Of a DNA stretch of 64,000 nucleotides, positions 7,752-17,439 are shown one piece after another (the stretch's first letter is position 1; each line of letters opens with the position of its first letter). This stretch comes from JADKAV01 sp963733395. GTDB taxonomy: Bacteria > Actinomycetota > Actinomycetes > S36-B12 > UBA10799. Both the position numbers and the translations under genes were made by a program. Below the pieces are notes generated by a model. It was not told the origin of the DNA and made no database searches. It saw nothing but the letters and a program-made list of their open reading frames with translations. The stretch spans positions 124,001 to 188,000 of the forward strand of contig CAVTCZ010000022.1 of the NCBI GenBank assembly GCA_963733395.1, given 5' to 3'.

Positions 7752-9143
7752 TCAGTGCGCGAAACCGGCCCGGTGGTCGGGATCGGCCGGCAGCGGCTGT
7801 TCGAGGCCTTCGAAGAACTCGGTGGCATGTTTCAGGTCGGCCAACAGCAGGTCGGCGAGGTCGCGGCCGAAACCGTTGCGCACCACGATGCGTATGCCCG
7901 CCACGTCCGTGAGGTCGTCGGGCAGCGTGTACGCCGGAACCTGCCATCCCCGTTCCCGAAGTTTCGCGGACACGTCGAAGACCGTGTAGTGCTTGCGGTC
8001 GGCCTTGAGCCGGAAGAAGAAGACGGGCAGCTCGGAGCCGTCGCTGAGCAGTTCGTACGGACCCAATTCGGCGATTGCGCCGGACATGTACACCGCCGTG
8101 TCCCGGCATGCCTGCTGGATCTGCCGGTATCCCTCGAAGCCCAGCCGGATGAAGGCGTAGTACTGCAGGACAACCTGGCTGCCGGGCCGTGAGAAGTTCA
8201 ACGTGAAGGTCGGCATGTCGCCGCCCAGGTAGTTCACGTGGAACACCAGGTCATCGGGAACGCAGGCATGGGTGCGCCACACGACCCAGCCCACACCCGG
8301 GTACACCAACCCGTACTTGTGTCCCGAGGAGTTGATGGAGTGCACTCGCGGCACCCGGAAGTCCCATTCCAGATCGGGGTCGATGAAGGGCGCGACGAAT
8401 CCGCCCGAGGCACCGTCGACGTGGACGGGGATGTCCCAGCCCTTCTCCTGCTGGACCTGGTCCAGTGCGTCGGCGATCTCCTTGACCGGCTCGTACGACC
8501 CGTCGAAGGTGGAGCCGAGGATCGCCACGACACCGATGGTGTTCTCGTCGACGAGCTTCACGGCCTCCTCGGCGGTCAGGTGCAGCCGCCCCTCGGCCAG
8601 CGGCGCGTAGCGCGGCTCCACGTCCCAGTAGCGGCAGAACTTCTCCCACACGACCTGCACGTTCTGCCCCATCACCAGGTTCGGGCGGTCGATGGACTTC
8701 CCGGCGTCGCGCATCTTCTGCTGCCACAGGCGCTTCAGCGCCAGACCCGCGAGCATCACCGCTTCGCTGGAGCCGATCGTCGACGTCCCGATCGCCGTGT
8801 CCCCGTCGGGGGAATTCCAGAGGTTGGCGATGATGCTGACGCAGCGGGCCTCCATGGCCGCGGTCTGCGGGTACTCGTCCTTGTCGATCATGTTCTTGTC
8901 GTAGGTCTCCGCGAACAGCTGATCAGCCTACGGATCCATGAACGTGGTGACGAAGGTGGCCAGGTTCTGCCGCGCGTTGCCGTCGAGCATCAACTCGTCG
9001 TGGATCAGTTGGTAGGCGACTTCCGGGGCGCGGCCCAAGTCCTGGAGTTTGTGCGCGACGATGCTGGTCTCCTCGCCGTAGCGCGCGAAGAGCGGGGACA
9101 AGTACAGGCGCTCGATCTCTTCGAGGTCTTCCTCGTGCAACAT
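7752..9143 (-). pseudogene. gadB: Glutamate decarboxylase with an in-frame amber stop
   Basis: PLP-dependent conversion of glutamate to GABA with proton consumption. From ATG 9143 (GGGAG site upstream) to TGA 7752 the gene is 464 codons, the usual length, but codon 72 (8930-8928) is TAG, in the stretch ATFVTTFMDP-stop-ADQLFAETYDKNMIDKDEYP. Both sides stay in the same frame and are full-quality, and relatives usually have Glu here, so a single GAG-to-TAG change explains it. The Schiff-base Lys is at position 276 in SGHKYG, exactly as in E. coli GadB. Alternatives are real gene loss, suppression of amber, or a base-call error. An internal restart at ATG codon 85 would lack the N-terminal segment needed by the hexameric enzyme. 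Confidence 0.9.
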
Positions 9144-9779
9144 GGCAACTCCCGTGTGGGTCGGCGGCGGTCCAAGCCTAACCACGGGTCCACCGACGCC
9201 GCTCCCCCGGAACGGGGGAACGCCACGTCGAGGGCGCATCCATCCAGGTGATCGTTCGACCACGGCAATCCGGTGCTTCGGATTTCGCGGGCTCTTCGGA
9301 TTCCGGCGGGGGTCAGGGGTGCCGTGGTGGGATACAGCCCGGGGCGACGCGTCCGCAGGTTGGTGCGGCGGCGGAGCTGGCGGTCGGATCCACCGCGGTC
9401 TTCGCCGATCCGCTAGACGGGAGAGATGAGCACACCCGGGAGAGAAGAACCGCGTGACTATTCTCTCCCGGGTGTACGTTCCACTCCCCGGTAGCGCCGG
9501 GTGCCGGCGCACGGCGCGACAGTCACGTCCGCGAGCAGCAACTCGGCCCGGCCGCCACACCGCGAGCACCGGCGTGAGAAGCACTGCGATCTGCCGGATT
9601 GGTGAGCACAACCGACACGGCGTCGGCAACTTCCCGCTGCATCCGAAGATCCGGCAATCCGCATGGGTCAGGAGTGTTTCGTGACCGGCGTGCCGACCTT
9701 CGTCGAGCTCGGAGCACCGATGGAAGCCCTGCTCGTGGCAGATGGCAGGGCTGGCGGATCGGGTGGGTGAGCGCCCCGG
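9144..9779. other. Intergenic region gadB-serA, contains a palindromic element but no convincing gene
   Basis: About 636 bases. The middle holds an inverted-repeat element (9419-9498). A 29-codon frame 9681-9770 on the plus strand with a good AGGAG site reads VTGVPTFVELGAPMEALL.. and could be a remnant, but there is not enough to call a gene. Confidence 0.4.
9419..9498. repeat. Intergenic palindromic element, copy 1 (GGGAGAGAA-type)
   Basis: A perfect 15-bp inverted repeat ACACCCGGGAGAGAA (9432-9446) / TTCTCTCCCGGGTGT (9461-9475) around a 14-base loop, followed by a second small hairpin CTCCCCGGTAGCGCCGGG. The right half (GTGACT.TTC.CTCCCGGGTGTACGT..CTCCCCGGTA.CGCC) is nearly the same as at 42838-42917 and related to 55597-55675. 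Confidence 0.75.
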
Positions 9780-11367
9780 TCAGACCAGGTCGACGGCGGC
9801 GCCGGATTCGGCCGTGATCTCGGCGGCGATCGCAGCCACCGTCTGCACGTCGACGGCGGTGTCAACGGTCAACGCGATCAGCGCCAGCCCACCGGCGGCG
9901 TCCCGGCCCACCTGCATGTTCGCGATGTTGATGCCGGCGGCACCCAGCACCTGACCCACCACTCCGACGACACCGGGCTTGTCCTCGTAGCGGAACACCA
10001 GCATGTGGTCGCTGATCGGGAGGTCCAGGTCCAGGCCGTTCACCTCGACGAGTTTCTCGCTGTCACGCGCTCCGAAGACCGTGCCGGCCACCACCATGGC
10101 CTGGCCGTCCGCACACGCCATCCGTACCCGCACGAGGCTGCGGTGATCCGGCGAGTCCCCCTCCGTGACCAGCGTGGTCACCACTGCCCGATCCTGGGCG
10201 AGCACCGGGGCGTTGACGTACGAGACCGGGTCGTCGACGAGCACCGAGAACATGCCCTTCAGCACGGACAGCTCCAGCACGCTGACGTCGTGGGCGCTGA
10301 TGTCGCCGAGGGCTTCCACCGTGACCTGGGCGATGGCTGCAGGTGCCATGGAAGTGGCGATCCGGCCGAGGTGTTCGGCCAGATCGATGAACGGCCGGAC
10401 CTCCTCGGCGATGACACCGCCCTTGACGTTCACCGCATCGGGGACCAGTTCCCCCGCCAGCGCCTGCCGGACCGACTTCGCGACGGCGACTCCGGCCTTC
10501 TCCTGCGCCTCGTCGGTCGACGCCCCCAGGTGCGGGGTGGCCACCACGTTGTCGAGGGTGAACAGCGGCGAGTCGGTGCAGGGCTCCTTGGCGTACACGT
10601 CCAGGCCCGCCCCGGCCACGCGGCCTTCGGCCAGCGCGGTGTACAACGCCTGCTCGTCGACGATCCCGCCACGGGCGGCGTTGATGATGTGCACCGTCGG
10701 CTTGACCAACTTCAACGCGGCCTCGTCGATGAGGCCCACCGTCTCCTTGGTCTTGGGCAGGTGGACCGTGATGAAGTCCGACTGCTCCAGCAACTCATCC
10801 AGCGGCAGCAGCTTCACGCCCAGTTGCGCAGCACGGGCAGGTTGCACGAAGGGGTCGTAGGCGACCAACCGCACCCCGAACGAACTGAGCCGCTGTGCGA
10901 CCAGCAGCCCGATCCGGCCCAGCCCGACCACACCCACCGTCTTGTCCGCCAGTTCGACCCCGGAGTACTTGGAGCGCTTCCACTCCCCCTGCCGCAGGGC
11001 GGCGTGCGCCGGGGAGATGTTGCGGGCACTGGCCAGCAGCAGGGCGACCGCCAACTCGGCGGCGCTGACGATGTTGGAGGTCGGCGCGTTGACGACCATC
11101 ACCCCGGCCTGGGTGGCCGCTGCCACGTCCACGTTGTCGAGACCGACACCGGCCCGGGCGACCACCTTGAGGTCGCTTCGCCGCTGCCAGCGCCTCCGCA
11201 TCGACCATCGTCGCGGATCGCACCAGGATCGCGTCGACATCGACGATGTCGGCGAGCAGCGCCTGCCGGTCGGCGCCGTCGGTGTGCCGGATCTCGAAGT
11301 CCGGACCGAGCGCCTCGATCGTGGCGGGAGACAGTTCTTCGGCGATCAGGACGATGGGTTTGGTCAC
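9780..11367 (-). pseudogene. serA: D-3-phosphoglycerate dehydrogenase, one frameshift
   Basis: Entry enzyme of serine biosynthesis. Corrected product is 528 residues, the long type: NAD-binding catalytic core (GLGRIG near residue 150), an intervening ASB domain and a C-terminal ACT domain (FRYEDKPGVVGVVGQVL) for serine feedback. The frame breaks near 11175: ..MVDAEALAAAK reads on as RPQGG, whereas DLKVVARAGVGLDNVDV continues in the next frame; removal of one C in AAG-C-GAC restores it. The start is GTG 11367, preceded at 7 bases by a TACCAT box, so probably leaderless. The gene is otherwise well conserved, so a sequence error is more likely than inactivation. Confidence 0.92.
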
Positions 11368-11374
11368 GCCTCCG

Positions 11375-11380
11375 ATGGTA
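11375..11380 (-). promoter_or_regulatory. -10 box for serA
   Basis: On the minus strand TACCAT is followed by 7 bases and the GTG start at 11367. It lies in the 24-base gap after the fructosamine kinase gene, so serA may be transcribed separately as well as by read-through. Confidence 0.4.
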
Positions 11381-11391
11381 CGCAAGCGGCT

Positions 11392-12210
11392 CTAGCCCGC
11401 CCGTAGGTAGTCCGCGGCCACCGCCTCGGCCCGCCGACCGTATCCGCCACCGAACAACCGGGCGTGCACCAGCAACGGCCACAGTTGATGCAGGGCCACC
11501 CGGTCCTGCCAGCCGGGGGCGAGCGGGAACTGCTCCCGGTAGGCCCCCAGCACACGGTCCAACTGCGGTGCCCCGAACAGCGCGAGCATGGCCAGGTCGG
11601 TCTCACGATGGCCCACGTGACAGGCGGGGTCGACCAGTCGCGGATGGTGCGACCACACCACGTTCCCGGACCACAGGTCACCGTGCAGCAGGCTGGGGGG
11701 TTCGGCCGGCCCTGCCCATTCCGGCTCCTCCAGCAGGGCGTCGACCAGCGCCGCGCAGGCGGGCAGGTCAGGGGTCAGCAGCGGCCGCAGCCGCAACTCG
11801 GCATACATCTGTGGCCAGGAGTCGTACGCGCCATTGGCCATCGGCAGCGACCCGATCCGGCCGTGCTCGGGCCCGTCGCCGAACGGCCCGGCGGGTGCTG
11901 CATGCAGGAACGCCAACTGCCGCCCCAGCGTCTCGGCGGCCGCGGGCTCCGCGCCGGATTGTTCGACCCACTCCAGCACGAGCCAGTCCGGGCCGACATG
12001 CACCACCTCGGGAGTGATCCCGGGCACCGCCCCGTCCAATCGCTGCAGGCCGGCCGCCTCCACTGCCAGCAGGTACGGGTCCGGGCGCAGCGGCGTCTTG
12101 GCGAAGTACAGCCGCCCGGCAGCCTGGATCCGGAAGGCCCGGCAGATGTCCCCGCCGCCGAGCTCGCTGACCGCGTGCCGGCCCAGGACCGGCTCGAGCG
12201 CCTCGATCAT
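11392..12210 (-). CDS. Fructosamine kinase family protein
   Basis: A 272-residue aminoglycoside phosphotransferase-fold kinase of the fructosamine/ketosamine-3-kinase family, which phosphorylates sugars on glycated amines so that they fall off. Visible are LGGGDICRAFRI and FAKT (ATP-site Lys) in the N-lobe, LLHGDLWSGNV (catalytic Asp loop) and LVDPACHVGHRETDLAMLALFG (metal-binding Asp) in the C-lobe. ATG 12210 overlaps the TGA of the upstream gene by four bases (ATGA), so it is translationally coupled. Confidence 0.9.
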   Translation of the reverse strand: MIEALEPVLGRHAVSELGGGDICRAFRIQAAGRLYFAKTPLRPDPYLLAVEAAGLQRLDGAVPGITPEVVHVGPDWLVLEWVEQSGAEPAAAETLGRQLAFLHAAPAGPFGDGPEHGRIGSLPMANGAYDSWPQMYAELRLRPLLTPDLPACAALVDALLEEPEWAGPAEPPSLLHGDLWSGNVVWSHHPRLVDPACHVGHRETDLAMLALFGAPQLDRVLGAYREQFPLAPGWQDRVALHQLWPLLVHARLFGGGYGRRAEAVAADYLRAG

Positions 12211-12824
12211 CGCGCGGTCAGGCGCCGGGCGATGCGCGCCGTGAGCAGGTCGACGAAGAACATCAGCAGCAGCACGTAGGTCGCGATCGCCGGCACCACC
12301 AGCGCCACGAGGAAGGCGAAGACGAACACCACCGAGATCAGTGAGGCCCGGATCCGCCCCATGCGGGCAGCATCGGAACCCACCACGTCATCGTCCATGA
12401 GCCCTGGTGTTCGGTGGGAGTACCACACGATCGCCGTCATGAGCAGACTGATCAGCGCCATCCAACCGATGTAGAAACCGGTGACCTGCGCACTCGGCTC
12501 GTTCTGCACGACGATGTTCGTGGGCAGCGGCAACAACGCGATGGCGAACAGCCAGCCGAAGTTCAGCCACAGCACCACCCTGTCCACCTCGACGATCCGG
12601 TCGAACATCCGGTGATGGGCGAACCAGAACACCGCGATGATCACCCACGTCAGCGTCAGCCCCCACAGCAATTGGGAGTTGGCGCTGAGCAGATCGAGGA
12701 CCTGGCCATCCTTGGTGTCAAGGTCCGCCAACGGCAGCAGCAGCACGGTGATGGCGATCGCCACCACTCCGTCGCTGAACGCGACAATCCGGTCCGACGG
12801 GTGCCGCTCAGCCAGCCGCCTCAT
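12207..12824 (-). CDS. TMEM175 family (DUF1211) membrane protein
   Basis: A 205-residue protein with the family hallmark RIVAFSDGVVAIAITVLLLPL at its N-terminus (R..FSD motif) and about six hydrophobic segments. Bacterial relatives form potassium channels; whether this one conducts K+ is an inference. It is sandwiched by four-base overlaps: its start (12824) overlaps the ilvC stop and its stop overlaps the kinase start. Confidence 0.87.
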   Translation of the reverse strand: MRRLAERHPSDRIVAFSDGVVAIAITVLLLPLADLDTKDGQVLDLLSANSQLLWGLTLTWVIIAVFWFAHHRMFDRIVEVDRVVLWLNFGWLFAIALLPLPTNIVVQNEPSAQVTGFYIGWMALISLLMTAIVWYSHRTPGLMDDDVVGSDAARMGRIRASLISVVFVFAFLVALVVPAIATYVLLLMFFVDLLTARIARRLTAR

Positions 12825-13846
12825 CGAGCGGCGGTGCCCTCTGTGTAGTCGTCGTCGGTGGTCACCCAGGCCATCAGCTTGCGAAGCTCACGGCCGACCT
12901 CTTCGATCTGGTGCTCCTCGCCGGCCTTGCGCAGCGCGGCGAACTCCGGAGCACCTGCGTCCTGGTCGTCGATGAAGCGCTGGGCGAAGGCGCCGGACTG
13001 GATGTCGGTGAGCACATCCTTCATGTTCTCCTTGACCCGGGCGTCGATGACCCGGGGGCCGGAGACGTAGTCGCCGTACTCCGCGGTGTCCGAGACACTC
13101 CAGCGCTGCTTGGCGATGCCGCCCTCGTACATGAGGTCCACGATCAACTTGAGTTCGTGCAGGCACTCGAAGTACGCGACCTCGGGCTGGTACCCGGCCT
13201 CGACCAGGGTCTCGAAGCCCGCCTGCACCAACGCCGACGCGCCGCCGCAGAGCACGGCCTGCTCGCCGAACAGGTCGGTCTCCGTCTCCTCGGTGAAGGT
13301 CGACTTGATGCCGCCGGCACGCAGGCAGCCCATGGCGCGGGCGTACGACAGTGCCAGCGCCCAGGCGTTGCCGGTGGCGTCCTGCTCCACAGCGACGATG
13401 CAGGGCACCCCGCGCCCGGAGGTGTACTCGCGGCGCACCAGGTGGCCGGGGCCCTTGGGGGCAACCATGCACACGTCGACGTCGGCGGGCGGCTGGATGT
13501 AGCCGAAGCGGATGTTGAAGCCGTGCGCGAAGAACAGCGCATCCCCGGACTGCAGGTTGTCCGCGATCGCCTGCGCGTACAGACCGCGCTGGGCGGGGTC
13601 CGGGACCAGGACCATGATGAGATCCGCCTCGGCGCAGGCAGTGGCCGGGTCGACCACGCGCAGCCCCTCGGCCTCGGCCTTGGGCCGCGACTTGGAGCCC
13701 TCGGCGAGTCCCACCCGCACGTCGACGCCGGAGTCGCGCAGGTTCAGCGCATGGGCATGACCTTGGGATCCGTAGCCCAGGATGGCCACCTTGCGGCCCT
13801 GGATGATCGACAGGTCGGCGTCGTCTTCGTAGAACAGTTCAGCCAC
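12821..13846 (-). CDS. ilvC: Ketol-acid reductoisomerase
   Basis: Second common step of Ile/Val/Leu biosynthesis: Mg-dependent alkyl migration and NADPH reduction of acetolactate or acetohydroxybutyrate. 341 residues, class I size. The Rossmann motif GYGSQGHAHALNLRDSG follows the N-terminus, and APKGPGH and the C-terminal knotted domain with LCGGASALVQAGFETLVEAGY are intact. GTG 13846 is chosen over longer options because VAELFYEDDADLS is the conserved start and GGAGAAGAA lies just upstream. It is separated from ilvBN by the chaA-like gene. Confidence 0.97.
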   Translation of the reverse strand: MAELFYEDDADLSIIQGRKVAILGYGSQGHAHALNLRDSGVDVRVGLAEGSKSRPKAEAEGLRVVDPATACAEADLIMVLVPDPAQRGLYAQAIADNLQSGDALFFAHGFNIRFGYIQPPADVDVCMVAPKGPGHLVRREYTSGRGVPCIVAVEQDATGNAWALALSYARAMGCLRAGGIKSTFTEETETDLFGEQAVLCGGASALVQAGFETLVEAGYQPEVAYFECLHELKLIVDLMYEGGIAKQRWSVSDTAEYGDYVSGPRVIDARVKENMKDVLTDIQSGAFAQRFIDDQDAGAPEFAALRKAGEEHQIEEVGRELRKLMAWVTTDDDYTEGTAAR

Positions 13847-14005
13847 TTCTTCTCCTTGTACGGGTGGATCGTGCACAGTCTCTCAGGTCTGGCGACGGGG
13901 GCTGCAGCCGCCCGGCCCCACCGCCTTCTGCGGCGTTCTTGCCCTCCGGCCCCGGCGTGTCGGGGCAACAACGTCTCAGAACCTCGGCGGTGTTGCGCGA
14001 GCGGC

Positions 14006-15067
14006 TCACGGTGCCACCGATACCGCCAGGAAGGCGGCGAACACGACGATGTGGACACCAGCCTGCTGCAGCGTCGCGCGGCCCGGGACGACGGTGAGGG
14101 CACTGACGAACAGGGCCAGCGCCAGCAACACGATCTGGACCGGCCCCAAGCCCAGCTGCAGCCGGGTGGGCAGCCACAGCTGTGCCACGGCGATCGTCGG
14201 GATGGTCAAGCCGATACTCGCCATCGCCGAGCCGAACGCGAGGTTCAGACTCGTCTGCACCCGGCCCAGTCGGGCGGCACGCACCGCCGCGATGCCCTCG
14301 GGCAACAACACCACCAAGGCGATGATCACACCGACGAAGGCCAGCGGCAGCCCCGCGGCGAGGACGGCCTTCTCGATCGTGTAGCTCAAGGTCTTGGCCA
14401 AGCCCACCACCGCCACCAGCGAAATCAGCAGCAGCCCGAGACTGATCAGCGCCGTGCGGTTGCTCGGCGGGGCGGCGTGCTCATCGCCGGACGTTCCCGG
14501 GTTCACGAAGTAGTCGCGGTGCCGGACGGTCTGCACGAACACGAAGAGCAGGTAGAGCGCCAGCGAGGCCACCGCGGCGAAGGCCAACTGGCCGCCGGTG
14601 AACGTGGGCCCCGCGGAACTGGTCGTGAACGTCGGCAGGACCAGCGTCAGCACGGCGAGTGCACCGATGGTCGCCAGCGCGGCGCCGCTGCCCTCGGAGT
14701 TGAACCGGACGATCGGTTTGCGCAGCGTGGCCGACAGCAGCGCGATCCCCACGATCCCGGCGGTGGTGATCATGATCGCGCTGAACACCGTATCCCGGGC
14801 AAGAGTCTCGGCCTTCGCGCCGCCACTGGCCATGAGCGACACGATCAATGCCACCTCGATGACCGTGACCGCGACCGCCAGCACCAGGGACCCGTACGGC
14901 TCCCCGACGCGGTGGGCGACCACCTCGGCGTGATGTACGGCCGCAAGCACCGCGGCCACCAGGACCAAGCCCACCAACACCGCCACGAGACCGGACAGGG
15001 TGCGTCCCCAGACCGCCACCAGGACCAACAGCCCTGCGGGCGGGGCGATGCGGGCGGCCAACTCCAC
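14006..15067 (-). CDS. chaA: Calcium/proton antiporter, ChaA family
   Basis: A 353-residue, roughly eleven-helix cation/H+ exchanger. GEPYGSLVLAVAVTVIEVALI is the first alpha-repeat and GVIIALVVLLPEGIAAVRAARLGRVQTSLNLAFGSAMASIGLTIP the second, each carrying the acidic transport residue. The GTG start at 15067 shares one base with the ilvN stop (TAGTG), so it is coupled to ilvBN. An ion antiporter inside an ilv operon is an odd partner; I see no sequence reason linking the two functions. Confidence 0.88.
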   Translation of the reverse strand: MELAARIAPPAGLLVLVAVWGRTLSGLVAVLVGLVLVAAVLAAVHHAEVVAHRVGEPYGSLVLAVAVTVIEVALIVSLMASGGAKAETLARDTVFSAIMITTAGIVGIALLSATLRKPIVRFNSEGSGAALATIGALAVLTLVLPTFTTSSAGPTFTGGQLAFAAVASLALYLLFVFVQTVRHRDYFVNPGTSGDEHAAPPSNRTALISLGLLLISLVAVVGLAKTLSYTIEKAVLAAGLPLAFVGVIIALVVLLPEGIAAVRAARLGRVQTSLNLAFGSAMASIGLTIPTIAVAQLWLPTRLQLGLGPVQIVLLALALFVSALTVVPGRATLQQAGVHIVVFAAFLAVSVAP

Positions 15068-15591
15068 TAGGCGCCGCGATCGACCGCGCGCAGGGATCGG
15101 TCGGAGATGGCCTTGCCGCCGCGGCCGACGGCAACGACCCCCGACTGCACCAGTTCCTTGATCCCGTAGGGCTCGAGCACCCGCAGCAGCGCCTCGAGCT
15201 TGTCCCGGCTGCCGGTCGCTTCGATGGTCAGGGTCTCCGGGGCCACATCCACGACCTTCGCCCGGAACAGGGTCGCGATCTCCAGCACGCTGGAGCGCAT
15301 CTCGGTGTTCCCCCGGACCTTCACCAGGATCAGCTCCCGCTGCACCGAGTGCTCGGGGTCGAGCTCCACGATCTTCAGCACGTTGATGAGCTTGTTGAGT
15401 TGCTTGGTGACCTGCTCGAGCGGCAGTCGGTCCACGTTGATCACGATGGTCATGCGGCTGACCTCGGGGTTCTCCGTGGGCCCGACCGCCAAGGACTCGA
15501 TGTTGAATCCGCGGCGGCTGAACAACCCGGCGATGCGAGCGAGCACACCCGGCTTGTTCTCGACCAACACGGACAGTGTGTGACGGGTCAT
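15067..15591 (-). CDS. ilvN: Acetolactate synthase small (regulatory) subunit
   Basis: 174 residues. The N-terminal ACT domain MTRHTLSVLVENKPGVLARIAGLFSRRGFNIESLAVG binds valine for feedback control of the IlvB catalytic subunit; the C-terminal half is the usual small-subunit C domain. ATG 15591 shares a base with the ilvB stop (TGATG), giving strict coupling and stoichiometry. Confidence 0.97.
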   Translation of the reverse strand: MTRHTLSVLVENKPGVLARIAGLFSRRGFNIESLAVGPTENPEVSRMTIVINVDRLPLEQVTKQLNKLINVLKIVELDPEHSVQRELILVKVRGNTEMRSSVLEIATLFRAKVVDVAPETLTIEATGSRDKLEALLRVLEPYGIKELVQSGVVAVGRGGKAISDRSLRAVDRGA

Positions 15592-17321
15592 CAGTCCTCC
15601 CGGTCCCATGCCGGCGCGAGGTCGCGCGCGGTCGTGATGAGGTCGTTGCTCGTGCCGGCGGGCACCATCGGCCAGACCATGGCGTCGCGGTGCACCTGGA
15701 AGTCGATGACCACCGGCGCATCGTTGAGCGCCATCGCCTTCTCGATGACGACGTCCACCTGGTCGCGGGACTCCGCCCGCAGGCCGTAGCAGCCGTAGGC
15801 CTCAGCCAACTTGACGAAATCCGGGAAGCGGTGGGAGTGCAGGTCGGTGTTGGAGTAGCGCTCGTTGTAGAACAGCGTCTGCCACTGCCGGACCATGCCC
15901 AGGCTGGAGTTGTTGATCAGTGCGACCTTGATCGGGATGTTGTTGATCGCACAGGTCGCCAGCTCCTGGTTGGTCATCTGGAAGCAGCCGTCGCCGTCGA
16001 TCGCCCAGACCACCTTGTCCGGGGCGCCGACCTTGGCCCCCATCGCCGCGGGCACGGCGTACCCCATGGTGCCCAGGCCGCCGGAGTTGAGCCAGTGACC
16101 CGGCTTCTCGTAGCCGATGAACTGGCTGGCCCACATCTGGTGCTGCCCGACGCCGGCGACGTAGATCGCGTCCGGCCCGGCGATCTGCCCGAGCCGTTCG
16201 ATGACGTACTGCGGCTCGAGGGCGTCGGGGTGCGCCTCGTACCCCAGCGGGAAGCGTCGCTGCCAGCCGTTGAGTGTGTCCCACCAGTCGGCGATGTCGA
16301 TGTCGTCCTTGCGATTGCGCAGCGCAGCCAGCAGCGCGGTGATGGTCTCCTTGGCGTCCCCCACGATCGGCACGTCGGCGTGCCGGTTCTTGCCGATCTC
16401 GGCGGGGTCGATGTCGGCGTGGATCACCTTGGCGTCCGGGGCGAACGAGTCGAGCTTGCCGGTGACGCGGTCGTCGAACCGGGTTCCGAGTGCGATGAGC
16501 AGGTCCGACTTCTGCAGCGCACCGACCGCCGGCACCGTGCCGTGCATGCCCGGCATGCCGAGGTTCTGCGGATGGCTGTCGGGGAACGCACCGCGGGCCA
16601 TCAGCGTCGTGACGACCGGGATGCCGGTCATCTGGGCCAGTTCCAGCAGTTCCGCAGAAGCGCCTGAGCGCACGATCCCGCCGCCGACGTAGAGCACCGG
16701 CCGCTTCGCCTTCGCAATCAGCTTGGCGGCTTCCTTGATCTGCTTGCCGTGAGGGGTGGTGGTGGGCCGGTAGCCGGGCAGATCGATCTCGTCGGGCCAT
16801 TCGAAGGTTGTTTGGGCGGCCAGGGCGTCCTTGCTGATGTCGACAAGGACCGGCCCCGGCCGCCCGGTGCCTGCCAGGTGGAACGCCTCGGCGATCACGC
16901 GCGGGATCTCCGCGGGATCGGTGACGAGGTAGTTGTGCTTGACAATCGGCATGGTGATGCCGGAGATGTCAGCTTCCTGGAAGGCGTCTGTGCCGATCGC
17001 GGCACTCGGCACCTGGCCGGTGATCGCGACGATCGGGACCGAGTCCATGTAGGCATCGGCGATGGCGGTGACGAGGTTCGTGGCGCCGGGGCCGGAGGTG
17101 GCCATGCACACACCGACCTTGCCGGAGGTCTGTGCGTAGCCCTCAGCGGCGTGGCCCGCGCCCTGTTCGTGGCGGACCAGGATGTGGCGCACCTGCTCGG
17201 AGTCCATCAGCGGGTCGTAGGCGGGCAGGATCGCACCACCGGGGATGCCGAATACGGTCTCGACCCCGGCATGCTCCAGCGACTTGATCAGACTTGCTGC
17301 GCCGGTCAGGTGCTCGGCCAT
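15591..17321 (-). CDS. ilvB: Acetolactate synthase large (catalytic) subunit
   Basis: Thiamine-diphosphate enzyme condensing two pyruvates, or pyruvate and 2-oxobutyrate. 576 residues with the three expected domains: the N-terminal pyrimidine-binding domain with the catalytic Glu in VRHEQGAGHAAEGYA, the central domain, and the C-terminal GDGCFQMTNQELATC..NNSSLGMVRQWQ diphosphate/Mg motif. AGGAAGG precedes ATG 17321. It is first in the ilvB-ilvN-chaA unit and is preceded by a Leu/Ile/Val leader peptide and terminator-like hairpin. Confidence 0.97.
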   Translation of the reverse strand: MAEHLTGAASLIKSLEHAGVETVFGIPGGAILPAYDPLMDSEQVRHILVRHEQGAGHAAEGYAQTSGKVGVCMATSGPGATNLVTAIADAYMDSVPIVAITGQVPSAAIGTDAFQEADISGITMPIVKHNYLVTDPAEIPRVIAEAFHLAGTGRPGPVLVDISKDALAAQTTFEWPDEIDLPGYRPTTTPHGKQIKEAAKLIAKAKRPVLYVGGGIVRSGASAELLELAQMTGIPVVTTLMARGAFPDSHPQNLGMPGMHGTVPAVGALQKSDLLIALGTRFDDRVTGKLDSFAPDAKVIHADIDPAEIGKNRHADVPIVGDAKETITALLAALRNRKDDIDIADWWDTLNGWQRRFPLGYEAHPDALEPQYVIERLGQIAGPDAIYVAGVGQHQMWASQFIGYEKPGHWLNSGGLGTMGYAVPAAMGAKVGAPDKVVWAIDGDGCFQMTNQELATCAINNIPIKVALINNSSLGMVRQWQTLFYNERYSNTDLHSHRFPDFVKLAEAYGCYGLRAESRDQVDVVIEKAMALNDAPVVIDFQVHRDAMVWPMVPAGTSNDLITTARDLAPAWDRED

Positions 17322-17340
17322 GGTCTTCCTTCCTGCAATG

Positions 17341-17396
17341 AAAAACCCCCCGGCCCGGAATGGGTAACGGAGGGTAGCGCGCCTGTGCCGGGTGGG
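17341..17396 (-). terminator. ilvB attenuator (intrinsic terminator between leader peptide and ilvB)
   Basis: On the minus strand CCACCCGGC (17395-17387) pairs with GCCGGGGGG (17354-17346), 8 of 9 positions, and is followed immediately by five T residues (17345-17341). The left arm begins right after the leader stop codon (17400-17398), so a ribosome on the leader could control its formation. Confidence 0.7.
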
Positions 17397-17397
17397 C

Positions 17398-17433
17398 TCA
17401 GACGCGCTCGCTTACGAGAATCAGGTGCTGCAC
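17398..17433 (-). CDS. ilvB leader peptide (11 aa, branched-chain residues)
   Basis: Reading from GTG 17433: MQHLILVSERV then TGA. Leu-Ile-Leu-Val in a row plus a final Val are the three end products of the pathway it precedes. The GTG is 6 bases after a TATTGT box, so the peptide would be made from the extreme 5' end of the mRNA. An in-frame GTG two codons upstream would lie before the predicted transcript start. Attenuation of ilvB by such peptides is known in Actinobacteria; this instance is inferred from layout. Confidence 0.8.
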   Translation of the reverse strand: MQHLILVSERV

Positions 17434-17439
17434 ACGCAC

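Noticed and set aside
9681..9770. A 29-codon plus-strand ORF with a good AGGAG site (VTGVPTFVELGAPMEALL..)
   Set aside because: It looks a little like the start of an amidohydrolase but stops after 29 codons, has no partner frame downstream and overlaps nothing conserved; kept only as a note.
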